Below are positions 1 through 7,762 of a stretch of 64,000 nt of DNA, in pieces. The stretch spans positions 5,243,739-5,307,738 of the forward strand of contig OX638377.1 in the NCBI GenBank assembly GCA_951813615.1, written 5' to 3'. Made by a program: the position numbers and the translations under genes. The notes under the pieces are model-generated. The model saw only the letters and a list, made by a program, of their open reading frames with translations. It was not told the origin of the DNA and made no database searches. This stretch comes from an uncultured Latescibacterota bacterium (GTDB taxonomy: Bacteria; Latescibacterota; UBA2968; UBA8231). The stretch's first letter is position 1. Each line of letters opens with the position of its first letter.

Positions 1-235
1 CACCTTGGCCCCTTCCGTGGCCGACGCGTACCAGAGCCAAGGACTGGGCAGCTTGATGATGCAGCATCTGCTCGGGCTGTTACCGCGGCTGGGGCGGCGG
101 CGCATGCTGCTGTGGGGCGGCGTGCGTACAGACAATCCCCGCGCCGTCCACTTTTACACCAAATTCGGTTTTCGGCGCGTGGGCGATTTCGAGGCCGGAG
201 GCACTAACAACTACGACATGATCGCAGACTTGTGA
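1..235 (+). CDS. GNAT N-acetyltransferase, C-terminal part (gene cut by window start)
   Basis: The reading frame is open from the first bases, so the 5' end of the gene lies outside the window. The visible 77 residues carry the acetyl-CoA-binding motif A of the GNAT fold (V-x5-Y-x-S-Q-G-L-G-S, where family members usually have R/Q-x-x-G-x-G/A) and the later NPRAVHFYTKFGF segment, typical of the beta5-alpha4 region (N-x-x-A-x-x-x-Y-x-x-x-G-F). It should transfer an acetyl group to an amine; the substrate cannot be judged. The stop lies 14 nt before the next start, suggesting one operon. Confidence 0.8.
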   Translation, partial: TLAPSVADAYQSQGLGSLMMQHLLGLLPRLGRRRMLLWGGVRTDNPRAVHFYTKFGFRRVGDFEAGGTNNYDMIADL

Positions 236-249
236 GAAGAGGAGACGTA

Positions 250-1062
250 ATGACGACTCTACAACTGAAAGCGCAGTACTTCCAAGACAGCACGCCCACG
301 TCAGTGCCCTGCCGCGAGGAAAATTTCGTCGTGCGGGAACTGGATTTCGCCCTGCCGGTCGAGCAAACGGCGCTGGTGCTAATCGACCTGTGGAACGTGC
401 ATCACATCGATAGCTGGATCGAGCGCGCCGAGGTGGTGACCAAGGAAGTGATTGCGCCGCTCATCGGGCGGGCGCGCGAATGCGGCCTGACCATCGTGCA
501 GGCACCCAGTCCCGGAGTACTGGCCAATTTCCCGGATAAGTACGAAGTGTACCAAGGCTGCACGCCCGAACCCGAGCCGGGACCGCCGCCGAGTTGGCCG
601 CCGGCTGAGTTCCGCAACCGACAGGGGGCGTATGCCTGTTTCCGGGGGCCGCGCGACCAGGAACCAGGCATTGGTCCTTATTGGCAGAGCCTAACCGGGC
701 AACTCGATATTTCGCCCCATATCGCCGTGGAGGAAGGAGACTTTGTCGTGGGCACAGGCCAACAACTGCACGATTTGTGCCAAGAACGCGGCATTCTGCA
801 CTTGCTTTTCGCTGGCTTTGCGACCAATTGGTGTATATTGGGCCGCGACTACGGCGTTCGCGCCATGCGCGGGCGGGGCTATAACACCATTTTGGTGCGG
901 GACGCCACGGACGGAGTGGAATTTCCCGATACACTAAAGGCGCGGTGGGCCACGGAATTGGCCGTGCGCGAGGTCGAGCAAGTGCACGGTTTTTCTACCT
1001 CGACAGCCGATTTCTACGCCGCCTGCGCCGCCTTGAACTCACAGGAGAGTAACGCACTATGA
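250..1062 (+). CDS. Isochorismatase-like cysteine hydrolase
   Basis: This 270-residue protein has the cysteine hydrolase fold: VLIDLWNVH with the nucleophile-activating Asp46, and a late GFATNWCI segment with Cys195, followed by the Gly-Tyr and VRDA strand typical of nicotinamidase/isochorismatase relatives. The lysine normally found upstream of the cysteine in the catalytic triad is not apparent; the equivalent stretch reads VVGTGQQLHDLC. The ATG at 250 is preferred because AGAGGAG lies about 8 nt upstream; an in-frame GTG at 232 has no such site. The last four bases overlap the next gene (ATGA), so the two are probably co-translated. The substrate is unknown; an amide or N-carbamoyl compound would fit the family. 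Confidence 0.8.
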   Translation: MTTLQLKAQYFQDSTPTSVPCREENFVVRELDFALPVEQTALVLIDLWNVHHIDSWIERAEVVTKEVIAPLIGRARECGLTIVQAPSPGVLANFPDKYEVYQGCTPEPEPGPPPSWPPAEFRNRQGAYACFRGPRDQEPGIGPYWQSLTGQLDISPHIAVEEGDFVVGTGQQLHDLCQERGILHLLFAGFATNWCILGRDYGVRAMRGRGYNTILVRDATDGVEFPDTLKARWATELAVREVEQVHGFSTSTADFYAACAALNSQESNAL

Positions 1063-1976
1063 GTGAACCAGTCGTCTATCTCAACGATGGCTTCGTCCCC
1101 GCTTCCCAAGCCCATATCAATATCTACGATTTGGGGATCGTTCTGGGGGCCACCCTGACCGAAATGACCCGCACGTTCCGACACGAACCGTTCCGCTTGG
1201 AAGAGCACGTGCGGCGGCTTTTGCGGTCGTGCAAATACGCCGGCATTGAGCTGGCATTGGACCACGAAGGATTGGTCAAGTGCACGCGGGACTTGATCCA
1301 GACCAACAGCAAGCTGATCGGTCCCGAGCAGGATTTGGGCATCGTCCACTTTGTAACGCCGGGGGAAAACCAGATCTACGCTGGCAGCGCGGGGAAATCG
1401 GCGCGCCTGACGCCCACGTTGTGCATCCACTCCTTTCCGCTGCCCTTTGCCGTGTGGCGGCCCTATTTTGAGCAGGGCGTCCACGCGGTTACGCCCTCCA
1501 TCCGCCACGTACCGCCCCAATGCGTTGACCCCAAAACCAAAAACCGCTCGCGCTTGCACTATTGGCTGGCCGACAAGCAATCGCAGGCGGTCGATCCCGC
1601 CGCCACCTCGCTGCTGCTCGATTTGGACGGCAACCTCACCGAGTGCTCGGGGGCCAACTTCGTCGTGGTAGAGAACGACACAATTTTTACGCCCACCAGC
1701 CGCAATATCCTAGAAGGGGTGAGCTTGGTGACGCTGCGGGAATTGGCACCCGAGTTGGGGCTGGGCTGGGTCGAGAAGAATTTGCAGCCCTACGACGCGG
1801 TCAATGCGGACGAGGCTTGGTTGACCAGCACGCCCTATTGTCTAGCGCCGTGTACACGCATCAACAATACGCCGATTGGCGATGGGAAACCCGGCCCTCT
1901 GTTCCATCGAGTGATAGAAGCGTGGAGCCAGCGAGTGGGCATGGACATTCTGGAGCAGCTTAAAAACGCAGACTAA
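1059..1976 (+). CDS. Class IV aminotransferase (branched-chain / D-amino acid type)
   Basis: A 305-residue PLP fold-type IV enzyme. It starts with the usual YLNDGFVP strand and contains DPKTKNRSRLHYW, where Lys159 (or Lys161) should hold PLP. Next comes LLLDLDGNLTECSGANF with the PLP-pyridine glutamate (Glu195), then a TP-x4-NILEGVS phosphate-binding loop and the ADEAWLTSTPYC segment. These are the family's conserved blocks in order, and the length matches. It is joined to the upstream cysteine hydrolase by an ATGA overlap. Branched-chain, D-amino acid or beta-amino acid substrates are all possible. Confidence 0.85.
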   Translation: MSEPVVYLNDGFVPASQAHINIYDLGIVLGATLTEMTRTFRHEPFRLEEHVRRLLRSCKYAGIELALDHEGLVKCTRDLIQTNSKLIGPEQDLGIVHFVTPGENQIYAGSAGKSARLTPTLCIHSFPLPFAVWRPYFEQGVHAVTPSIRHVPPQCVDPKTKNRSRLHYWLADKQSQAVDPAATSLLLDLDGNLTECSGANFVVVENDTIFTPTSRNILEGVSLVTLRELAPELGLGWVEKNLQPYDAVNADEAWLTSTPYCLAPCTRINNTPIGDGKPGPLFHRVIEAWSQRVGMDILEQLKNAD

Positions 1977-1993
1977 GCGGCGGCGCGATGGAA

Positions 1994-2809
1994 TCAGTCC
2001 CACTCGACCTTCCGGTAGCGCTTCAACAATTGTTGACCCTTTGCGGAGAGCGACTCGTAGGAAGCCTGCGGCATCTCGATGTTTTGCGCGATGGCGAACC
2101 AGTCGCGGCAATAGCAGACGACGAGCTCGGGGCGCGGGTCTGGGGTGCGGTTAGGGGTGCCTCGGTGGAGGGTGCGCACGTCTTGGATCCACATCGAGCC
2201 TTTTTTCAGGTTGAGGCGGTGGGCCGAGGGGAAGTGGCCTTTGAGGAGGATTTCGTCGTAACGGCCTTCGAGTTCTGGGTCAGCTATGTATTGGGTCGAG
2301 GGAAGCACCTCAAAGCTGCCGTTTTCCTCCGAGGTCTCGACCAAGGGAAATTTGACGCCTACAACCGGGACGGTTTCGAGGCCGATGTGGGGAATCTCGC
2401 GGGCGATACCGGTGTCGCGGTGCCAGTGTTGGAAGGCGCTCTCCGCACAAGGGGTATTGGAGTGGTAGCAGGTGATGACGTAGCCGTTGGGACGCCAGAA
2501 GCGGTCGAGGAATTCTAAGATGACGGGGTGTTCGTAAATGGCCGGGTCGGCGAACGGTTCGATCCACGGGATGGTCAAGGTGTAGCGGTTGGTCGTCTGC
2601 AAGCGTCCTTGGCCGATGCGCGGGTCGCCGAGTTCGACGTTAGACACCTCGGTTTCGCGCTCTTGGATATGCGCCAGCAGCGGTAGGAATGCTTCGCGGA
2701 TCCGGTCGATCTTTTCCTCGGGGATCATATCCTCAAAGACGGCGTAGCCATTGATTTTGAATTCGGCGAGCTTGAGGTCGAAATCTACATCGGCGCAGGT
2801 GAGGGGCAT
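1994..2809 (-). CDS. Phytanoyl-CoA dioxygenase (PhyH) family Fe(II)/2-oxoglutarate oxygenase
   Basis: A 271-residue member of the PhyH family. The iron ligands are visible as His130-x-Asp132 (WHRD) and a distal His215 (TLHRGTPN). Arg226 in the following DPRPELV stretch could hold the 2-oxoglutarate carboxylate. Such enzymes hydroxylate unactivated carbons with O2 and 2-oxoglutarate; the substrate is not predictable. GGAG lies about 7 nt before the ATG. The gene is the last of a minus-strand group with an aldolase and an SDR, and is convergent with the aminotransferase. It is one of three PhyH-like genes here. Confidence 0.88.
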   Translation of the reverse strand: MPLTCADVDFDLKLAEFKINGYAVFEDMIPEEKIDRIREAFLPLLAHIQERETEVSNVELGDPRIGQGRLQTTNRYTLTIPWIEPFADPAIYEHPVILEFLDRFWRPNGYVITCYHSNTPCAESAFQHWHRDTGIAREIPHIGLETVPVVGVKFPLVETSEENGSFEVLPSTQYIADPELEGRYDEILLKGHFPSAHRLNLKKGSMWIQDVRTLHRGTPNRTPDPRPELVVCYCRDWFAIAQNIEMPQASYESLSAKGQQLLKRYRKVEWD

Positions 2810-2838
2810 GGCGTTCTCCGCTCGTTTTGGTCTCTGTG

Positions 2839-3567
2839 CTACTTAGTGCTTCCCTTGAGACAGTCCAGTAGTTGCGTCCCCCGGTCCATCAGCAGGTCGA
2901 GGTCCGACTTGAAGGTGAGGGCCTGGAAACCCGCGGCTTTTTTGGTCGCGAAGTCCTCGGGAGAATACGTGTTGCAGCAGGGCTTTTTGCCGACCGCAAG
3001 GGTGGTAGTCACAATCCGCTCCATCGCCGCTTGATAGTCAGGGTGCTGTTCGTAACTGGCGCGATGGCGCGACAAGCCCATCGACAGCGCGAGGTCAACC
3101 GGCCCGACAAAGCAGCCATCGACGCCGGGTAAAGCCATGATTTCTTCGGCTTGATCAACGGCGTCAATGTGTTCCATTTGTACCAGCAGCAAGGTCTCGT
3201 CGTTGGCCTTTTCAAAGTAGTCGTCGCCGTAGTGGAGATAGTGGTCGCCGCCCAGCGAGCGCACCCCGGTAGGCGGATATTTGGCAGCGCGGGCGACGGC
3301 TTGCGCCTCGGCAAGCGAGTTAACCATGGGCACTACTACTCCGCCCGCTCCGATATCGAGGGCTTTTTCCACTTCGCCGGGATTGCCGATGGAGGTGCGG
3401 ATCAAGGGGCGGGCACCGGTTGGGCGAGCGGCGTAGATGCACTCATAGGCGGTCTCCCAATTCATCGAACCGTGTTGAAGGTCGAGGACGATCCAATCCC
3501 AGCCCATCAGTCCCAGGTAGCGAGAAATCGCCGGTTGGGGAATGGTCTGCCAGATGCCAATATCCAT
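2839..3567 (-). CDS. HpcH/HpaI family aldolase
   Basis: A 242-residue class II pyruvate aldolase of the HpcH/HpaI (DDHD / 2-keto-3-deoxy acid aldolase) family. Recognisable blocks are VLDLQHG near the N-terminus, RTSIGNPGEVEKALDIGAGG, VVVPMV with the following acidic stretch, an LVQMEHIDAV segment supplying the metal-binding Glu, and FVGPVDLALSMG with the second metal ligand Asp. It should cleave a 2-keto-hydroxy (or 2-keto-3-deoxy) acid into pyruvate and an aldehyde. It starts 3 nt after the SDR stop, with only a weak ribosome site, suggesting translational coupling. The N-terminus is a little shorter than usual for the family. Confidence 0.85.
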   Translation of the reverse strand: MDIGIWQTIPQPAISRYLGLMGWDWIVLDLQHGSMNWETAYECIYAARPTGARPLIRTSIGNPGEVEKALDIGAGGVVVPMVNSLAEAQAVARAAKYPPTGVRSLGGDHYLHYGDDYFEKANDETLLLVQMEHIDAVDQAEEIMALPGVDGCFVGPVDLALSMGLSRHRASYEQHPDYQAAMERIVTTTLAVGKKPCCNTYSPEDFATKKAAGFQALTFKSDLDLLMDRGTQLLDCLKGSTK

Positions 3568-3570
3568 GGC

Positions 3571-4401
3571 TTAGAGGCCGACCTGTTCGGCGGGCGCGTT
3601 GGGCATTCCCGGATGCGAGCCGCCGGCGTTCTTGGAGAGGTTGCCGCCGTCCAAGGGTATCATCGCGCCGGTGATCCAAGCCGAAGCGTCCGAGGCGAGG
3701 AAAATTGCCGCGCCCTTGATATCGTTGGAGTCGCCGAGACGGCCCATGGGGAGGCCGCGCAAATAGGTTTCGCCCAGCGTGGGGTCCGCGGCGATGCGCT
3801 CCTTTAGCTCCACGTTCATTATTTGGGCGCAGACAATGGCGTTGACGCGCACGCCCTTGGCGGCCCACTCCGTGCTCAACTCGCGGGTCATCTGCGCGGC
3901 CGCACCCATGCCCATGCTGTACGAGAGGTGACTGCGGCCCATGGCATTGATGCCGGCGATCGACACGAGGTTGATGATACTGCCGCCGTGGCCCGAGGCC
4001 ATCATGCGCCGGCCGGCCTCTTGGCAACAGACCAAGCGGCCGACGACGAGGTTTTGCAGGGTAAACTCGACCTCCTCGGGAGTCAGGTCGAGCGGAGTGT
4101 TCCGTCGCGCATTGCCAGCCACGTTGCCCACGATGTCGATGCGACCGTATTCTGCATCTACTAATTTAAACATGGTGCGGATCTGATCGGGCTGCGACAT
4201 GTCGCACGTCACCGGGAGAACGCGGCGGCCCAAGGCTTCCATCTCGCGGGCCGCTGTGGCCAAACCGTCGGCATTGATGTCGGCCAAGACGAGGTCGGCT
4301 CCCGCTTCGGCAAAGCCGGTGGCCATGGCTTTGCCGAGGCCGCTGGCCGCACCAGAGACCAAGGCGACGCGGTTGGACAGATCGAAAAGCGGATGGGACA
4401 T
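3571..4401 (-). CDS. SDR-family oxidoreductase with atypical active site
   Basis: A 276-residue short-chain dehydrogenase/reductase. It has the cofactor loop SGAASGLG near residue 17, a CD motif (Asp67) after the third strand, NVAGNA at about 93, Asn117, Ser147 and Tyr161 of the catalytic tetrad, and the C-terminal PLDGG strand. The residue four after Tyr161 is Met165, where nearly all SDRs have the catalytic lysine (YSMGM instead of YxxxK). The ATG at 4401 is chosen because AGGAGG lies 6-7 nt upstream. It heads an operon with the aldolase and PhyH genes and probably oxidises a hydroxyl on the same substrate, unless the missing lysine abolishes catalysis. Confidence 0.87.
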   Translation of the reverse strand: MSHPLFDLSNRVALVSGAASGLGKAMATGFAEAGADLVLADINADGLATAAREMEALGRRVLPVTCDMSQPDQIRTMFKLVDAEYGRIDIVGNVAGNARRNTPLDLTPEEVEFTLQNLVVGRLVCCQEAGRRMMASGHGGSIINLVSIAGINAMGRSHLSYSMGMGAAAQMTRELSTEWAAKGVRVNAIVCAQIMNVELKERIAADPTLGETYLRGLPMGRLGDSNDIKGAAIFLASDASAWITGAMIPLDGGNLSKNAGGSHPGMPNAPAEQVGL

Positions 4402-4533
4402 ATACTGCCTCCTGATTTTATTTGGCTCAGAACATAGGGGCACGACTAGCAGCGGCCAAGCCCTGCCGAGCTTGCGGCGATTCGTTCGCTCGCTCTATAT
4501 TTGCTGCCGCAAATTGAACCTACCGGAGCCGAT

Positions 4534-4935
4534 ATGACCACTGCCATAGACGGTTGGATACGCCAGTCACAAGAGAAAATTTTAAGCGGCGCGGGCGTCA
4601 CCTTGCAGGATTTAGACGCGCTGCGCGACCTGCAAAGCGGCGAACAACAGCACCTCCTCTACATCTGGGCCGACCAAGACCGCATCGACTCGGGCGTCAT
4701 CGCGTGGAATTACTTCGGCCCCTTTGATAGCGAGTTTCGCTTCGACCCCAAAAACGAATGTCCTTATGCCAGCGCGGCTGCGGCCATGGCCGACGGGTGG
4801 AGGGTGGTGTCTTTTCCGGGCGTAGAGTACCCGATGGAAAATGCCCATAACCAACTCGGGTTTGAGTTTATCTTAGAGCGCTATTTCCAGCCCGGCGAGG
4901 GGTTGGATTTTACGCCGCACGGCCAGCGCCAATAA
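4534..4935 (+). CDS. Hypothetical protein, first gene of a PhyH/VOC/cupin operon
   Basis: A 133-residue soluble acidic protein that I do not recognise. It has no signal peptide and no membrane segment. The ATG at 4534 follows CGGAG at a short but usable distance. Codon use matches its neighbours, and it is only 12 nt from the next dioxygenase gene, so it is real and probably co-expressed. The C-terminal half is rich in aromatic residues (WRVVSFPGVEYPMENAHNQLGF), as in small substrate-binding or accessory proteins, but no family can be named. The 132-bp gap upstream separates it from the divergent SDR operon and should hold promoters for both directions. Confidence 0.75.
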   Translation: MTTAIDGWIRQSQEKILSGAGVTLQDLDALRDLQSGEQQHLLYIWADQDRIDSGVIAWNYFGPFDSEFRFDPKNECPYASAAAAMADGWRVVSFPGVEYPMENAHNQLGFEFILERYFQPGEGLDFTPHGQRQ

Positions 4936-4947
4936 ACGGAGGAGGCC

Positions 4948-5745
4948 ATGGAAGCCAACTGGAAAGAACTCAAAAAAGAATTCTTCGACACCGGCTACGT
5001 CGTCCTCGATGGCTGGATCGAGCCCGAGCTGGTGGAGCAGACCAAGCAGGACGCCCACCAATCCGGGGGTATCGACATCTTCGAGTGCGAGAGCATCGGC
5101 GATTTGCTCTGCCATGCCAAGATCGTCGAATTCATCGCCTTCTTGCTGGAGACGCCGGAGGTGGCCATCAGCCCCTTCCGCTTCTGGAACCACCTTACGC
5201 AAGGCGGCCAAAGCGACGGCGGCGGCTGGCACGTGGACGACACCTATATGGCCGACCGGCCGCTGACCGAGATCTTGTGCATGTACTACCCGCAGGACGT
5301 GGAGGAAGACATGGGGCCGACCATGCTGTTGCCCGGCAGCCACCGGCGGCTCTACACGCCGCCGCAAACCGCCAAGCTGGGCTGGGTCCGCGGGCAGCAA
5401 AAAGTGGTCGTCAAGGCCGGTGCCCTCGCCGTGACCTTCCCCTCGATTCTCCACGCCCGCGCCGCGCATTTGTCCGCCAAGCCGCGCTCCATGATCAAAT
5501 ACGGCTACGAGGTGGCCAACCCCCAATACGGCTACTACCTGACCGAGCAAGCCTACCGCAACTTCCGCCGCACCGAGCTAGGGCGCTCGCTGACGCAGCT
5601 AGCCGAGGTCAAGGACAAGGACGACGCGCTGTGGAATTCCTACTGGAAATCGCACCCGAGCTATACTTTTCAAGACTTCAAACACCAAATCGGCGTGGTC
5701 GGGCGACGGCTGCGCAAGCACCTCGACCACGAACAGGTTAGCTAA
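4948..5745 (+). CDS. Phytanoyl-CoA dioxygenase (PhyH) family oxygenase
   Basis: A 265-residue Fe(II)/2-oxoglutarate oxygenase. The metal-binding His95-x-Asp97 lies in GGGWHVDDTY, and a distal histidine in ILHARAAHLS (His169 or His174) is followed by Lys/Arg residues able to bind 2-oxoglutarate. LLPGSH is the family's characteristic loop before the second half of the cupin core. GGAGGAGG is ideally placed before the ATG. It sits second in an operon with a hypothetical protein, a VOC protein, a double cupin and a metallo-hydrolase, so it likely acts on the same small-molecule substrate. Confidence 0.88.
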   Translation: MEANWKELKKEFFDTGYVVLDGWIEPELVEQTKQDAHQSGGIDIFECESIGDLLCHAKIVEFIAFLLETPEVAISPFRFWNHLTQGGQSDGGGWHVDDTYMADRPLTEILCMYYPQDVEEDMGPTMLLPGSHRRLYTPPQTAKLGWVRGQQKVVVKAGALAVTFPSILHARAAHLSAKPRSMIKYGYEVANPQYGYYLTEQAYRNFRRTELGRSLTQLAEVKDKDDALWNSYWKSHPSYTFQDFKHQIGVVGRRLRKHLDHEQVS

Positions 5746-5757
5746 AAGGAGAATTCG

Positions 5758-6129
5758 ATGGTACACAAAATCCACAAAATCGCGGTCATAACCGACGATA
5801 TCGAAGGAGCGGTAGCGTTCTACACGCAGAAACTAGGGCTGACCGTGGTAGAGCGCTTTCACAATGACGACGACGAGGATTATGTCTTCCTCGACGCCGG
5901 AGGGATCCTGCTGGAACTCATGCCCCAAAAGAGCATGGGGCTGGACCCTGGTTTCCACCACATCTCCTTTGATGTCGATAGCGTGAAAGACAGCGCGCAG
6001 GAGTTGAAGGACAAAGGAGTCACCATCACCAAAGAGCCTTTCGATGTCGGTGGGGGGACCGGCATCACCTTGGGTTTTTTCGAGGGACCGAACCAACTGA
6101 ACCTCCAACTCTTCCACCGCGAGAAATGA
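5758..6129 (+). CDS. VOC (glyoxalase/bleomycin-resistance) superfamily protein, methylmalonyl-CoA epimerase-like
   Basis: A 123-residue single VOC module built of two beta-alpha-beta-beta-beta units: KIHKIAVITDDIEGAVAFYTQKLGL then FHHISFDVDSVKDSAQELKDKG. Potential metal ligands are the early His (KIHKIAV), Glu in ILLELMP, His in FHHISFDV, and a Glu or Gln near the end (FFEGPNQLNLQLF). The spacing resembles methylmalonyl-CoA epimerases more than glyoxalase I, but the substrate is open. AAAGGAG precedes the ATG. It lies 12 nt after the dioxygenase and 7 nt before the cupin gene. Confidence 0.82.
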   Translation: MVHKIHKIAVITDDIEGAVAFYTQKLGLTVVERFHNDDDEDYVFLDAGGILLELMPQKSMGLDPGFHHISFDVDSVKDSAQELKDKGVTITKEPFDVGGGTGITLGFFEGPNQLNLQLFHREK

Positions 6130-6136
6130 GGCCATC

Positions 6137-6955
6137 ATGCGCATAGCCAGAGCCGACCGTACAGACATGAAGGAACTGAGCGCCGTCCACGGCGGTGCCG
6201 GGACGATCCTCTTCAACAGCCTGTGGGACCGCGCCGATTTCGAGTCGCCCTTTGCCTTCGTCCACTGCGCGATCCTCCTCCCCGGCGGCGGGATTGGCTA
6301 CCACCGCCACGACGATAGCGAGGAGATTTTTATCGCCATTGACAACGCCTCGCAATTCACCCACAACGGGCGCACGGCCGTAGTCGAGGGCGGGGCCGCA
6401 GTGCCGCTGCGCTCGGGCGAGGTCCACGCTATCTACAACCACACCGACCGCGAGACGCGCTGGTTCAACGTCCACTGCGTGGTTCCCGGCGGCGAACCCA
6501 AATCGACCGACTTGGGCGACGACCGGGTCGGGGCTGAGTTGGAATCCACTGACCGCCTGCCGGTGGGGCGGCTGGACCGCGGTGCACTGAAATACGGCCA
6601 AGCGCACGGCGGCAAGGGTGAAGTCGGCGGTCGGCTCATCTGGGGGCCGGAGGATTTCCGCAGCAATTTTTACTGCTTAGCCCACTGTCTGTTGCCGCCG
6701 GACACCTCGCTCGGCTACCATCGCCACCAAGGCGTCGAAGAAGTCTATATCATCATCGAAGGCAGCGGGCGGATGACAGTGGACGATGAGACGCAGGAGG
6801 TCGCGCAGTGGGACGCGATTCCCAGTCGGCTGGGGGGCAGCCACGGCCTCTATAACCACACGCAAGAAAATCTCGAATTGTTGGTCGTCGCCGTCTGCGC
6901 CGAGAAGGGGCAGTTCGACTCAACGGACCTCGGCGACGATCTAAGTCAACGCTAA
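6137..6955 (+). CDS. Bicupin protein
   Basis: A 272-residue protein with two cupin domains in tandem. Each has the GYHRH-x(3-4)-EE metal-binding motif 1 (GIGYHRHDDSEEIF near residue 56 and LGYHRHQGVEEVY near residue 193) and a later His motif (EVHAIYNHT and GSHGLYNHT). The internal symmetry is strong, including a repeated STDLGDD segment after each domain. Bicupins of this kind are isomerases, dioxygenases or sugar-binding proteins with a bound metal. The position between VOC and MBL-fold genes in one operon suggests a small-molecule enzyme rather than a regulator. Confidence 0.85.
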   Translation: MRIARADRTDMKELSAVHGGAGTILFNSLWDRADFESPFAFVHCAILLPGGGIGYHRHDDSEEIFIAIDNASQFTHNGRTAVVEGGAAVPLRSGEVHAIYNHTDRETRWFNVHCVVPGGEPKSTDLGDDRVGAELESTDRLPVGRLDRGALKYGQAHGGKGEVGGRLIWGPEDFRSNFYCLAHCLLPPDTSLGYHRHQGVEEVYIIIEGSGRMTVDDETQEVAQWDAIPSRLGGSHGLYNHTQENLELLVVAVCAEKGQFDSTDLGDDLSQR

Positions 6956-6972
6956 CAGAAAGGACCATTCCT

Positions 6973-7755
6973 ATGGCATCCGTGAAAATCACCTTTATCG
7001 GCCACGCTTCTTTCCGCTTCGAGTCCGACAAGGGCTCAGTCACCTACTTCGACGCTTGGCTCGACGACAATCCCACCGCCAAGATGAAGCTTAGCCAAAT
7101 AAAAAAAGCCGATATCGTCATCGCCACCCACGGCCACAGCGACCACATCGGCGACTCGTATGAAATATGCAAACGCACCAAGGCCAAGTTCGTCGGCAAC
7201 TACGAGCTTTGCTCGGTCGCCGAGGCCGTGCATGGGCTCAAGATGGGCTCGCGGGCGCTGTCGATGAATCCCGGCGGCGAGGTCAAGGTCAAAGACGCCA
7301 CGATCACCATGGTGCAGGCCCATCACTCGCAGTCGCTATCGTCTCACGTCATCGGTGGCGAACTGCCGGAAGGAATGCTCTTCCACCCCGACAGCGCGGT
7401 CAACGGTTTCATCGTTGCCTACAACAACGGCATCTCCATCTACGACACGTCTGACACCTGCCTGTTCAGCGATATGCAGCTCATTGGCCAGATGTACGGA
7501 CCGCAGATCGCGATTATGCCAGTGGGCGGGCAGTACACCATGGGGATCCGCGAGGCCGCGCGGGCGGCGAGCCTGATTCGTCCCGACATCGTCATTCCCT
7601 GCCACTACGGGCCGATTATGAATCAGCCGGCCGACATCGGCGCGTTGAGCGAAGCAGTGCAATTCCTCTCGCCGAATACGCAGGTAGTAGAGATGCAGCC
7701 TGGGCAGACGCTGACCTACACGGCAAGTAGCCATCGAGTTGGAGGACGCAAGTAG
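6973..7755 (+). CDS. Metal-dependent hydrolase of the UPF0173 / metallo-beta-lactamase fold
   Basis: A 260-residue MBL-fold protein. ATHGHSDHIGD (near residue 54) is the HxHxDH zinc-binding motif. Further ligands are in the AHHSQS segment, the DTSDT stretch and the C-terminal IPCHYGP. Spacing and length fit the UPF0173 (YtkL-like) group, often annotated as L-ascorbate-6-phosphate lactonase-like hydrolases. A lactonase role would suit the sugar-acid dehydratase downstream, but this is inference. AAAGGA precedes the ATG, and the gene ends only 7 nt before the start of the beta-propeller gene. Confidence 0.85.
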   Translation: MASVKITFIGHASFRFESDKGSVTYFDAWLDDNPTAKMKLSQIKKADIVIATHGHSDHIGDSYEICKRTKAKFVGNYELCSVAEAVHGLKMGSRALSMNPGGEVKVKDATITMVQAHHSQSLSSHVIGGELPEGMLFHPDSAVNGFIVAYNNGISIYDTSDTCLFSDMQLIGQMYGPQIAIMPVGGQYTMGIREAARAASLIRPDIVIPCHYGPIMNQPADIGALSEAVQFLSPNTQVVEMQPGQTLTYTASSHRVGGRK

Positions 7756-7762
7756 AACCGCA

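Noticed and set aside
3151-3807. 218-codon plus-strand frame
   Set aside because: Crosses the boundary of the aldolase and SDR genes on the other strand and shows no domain.
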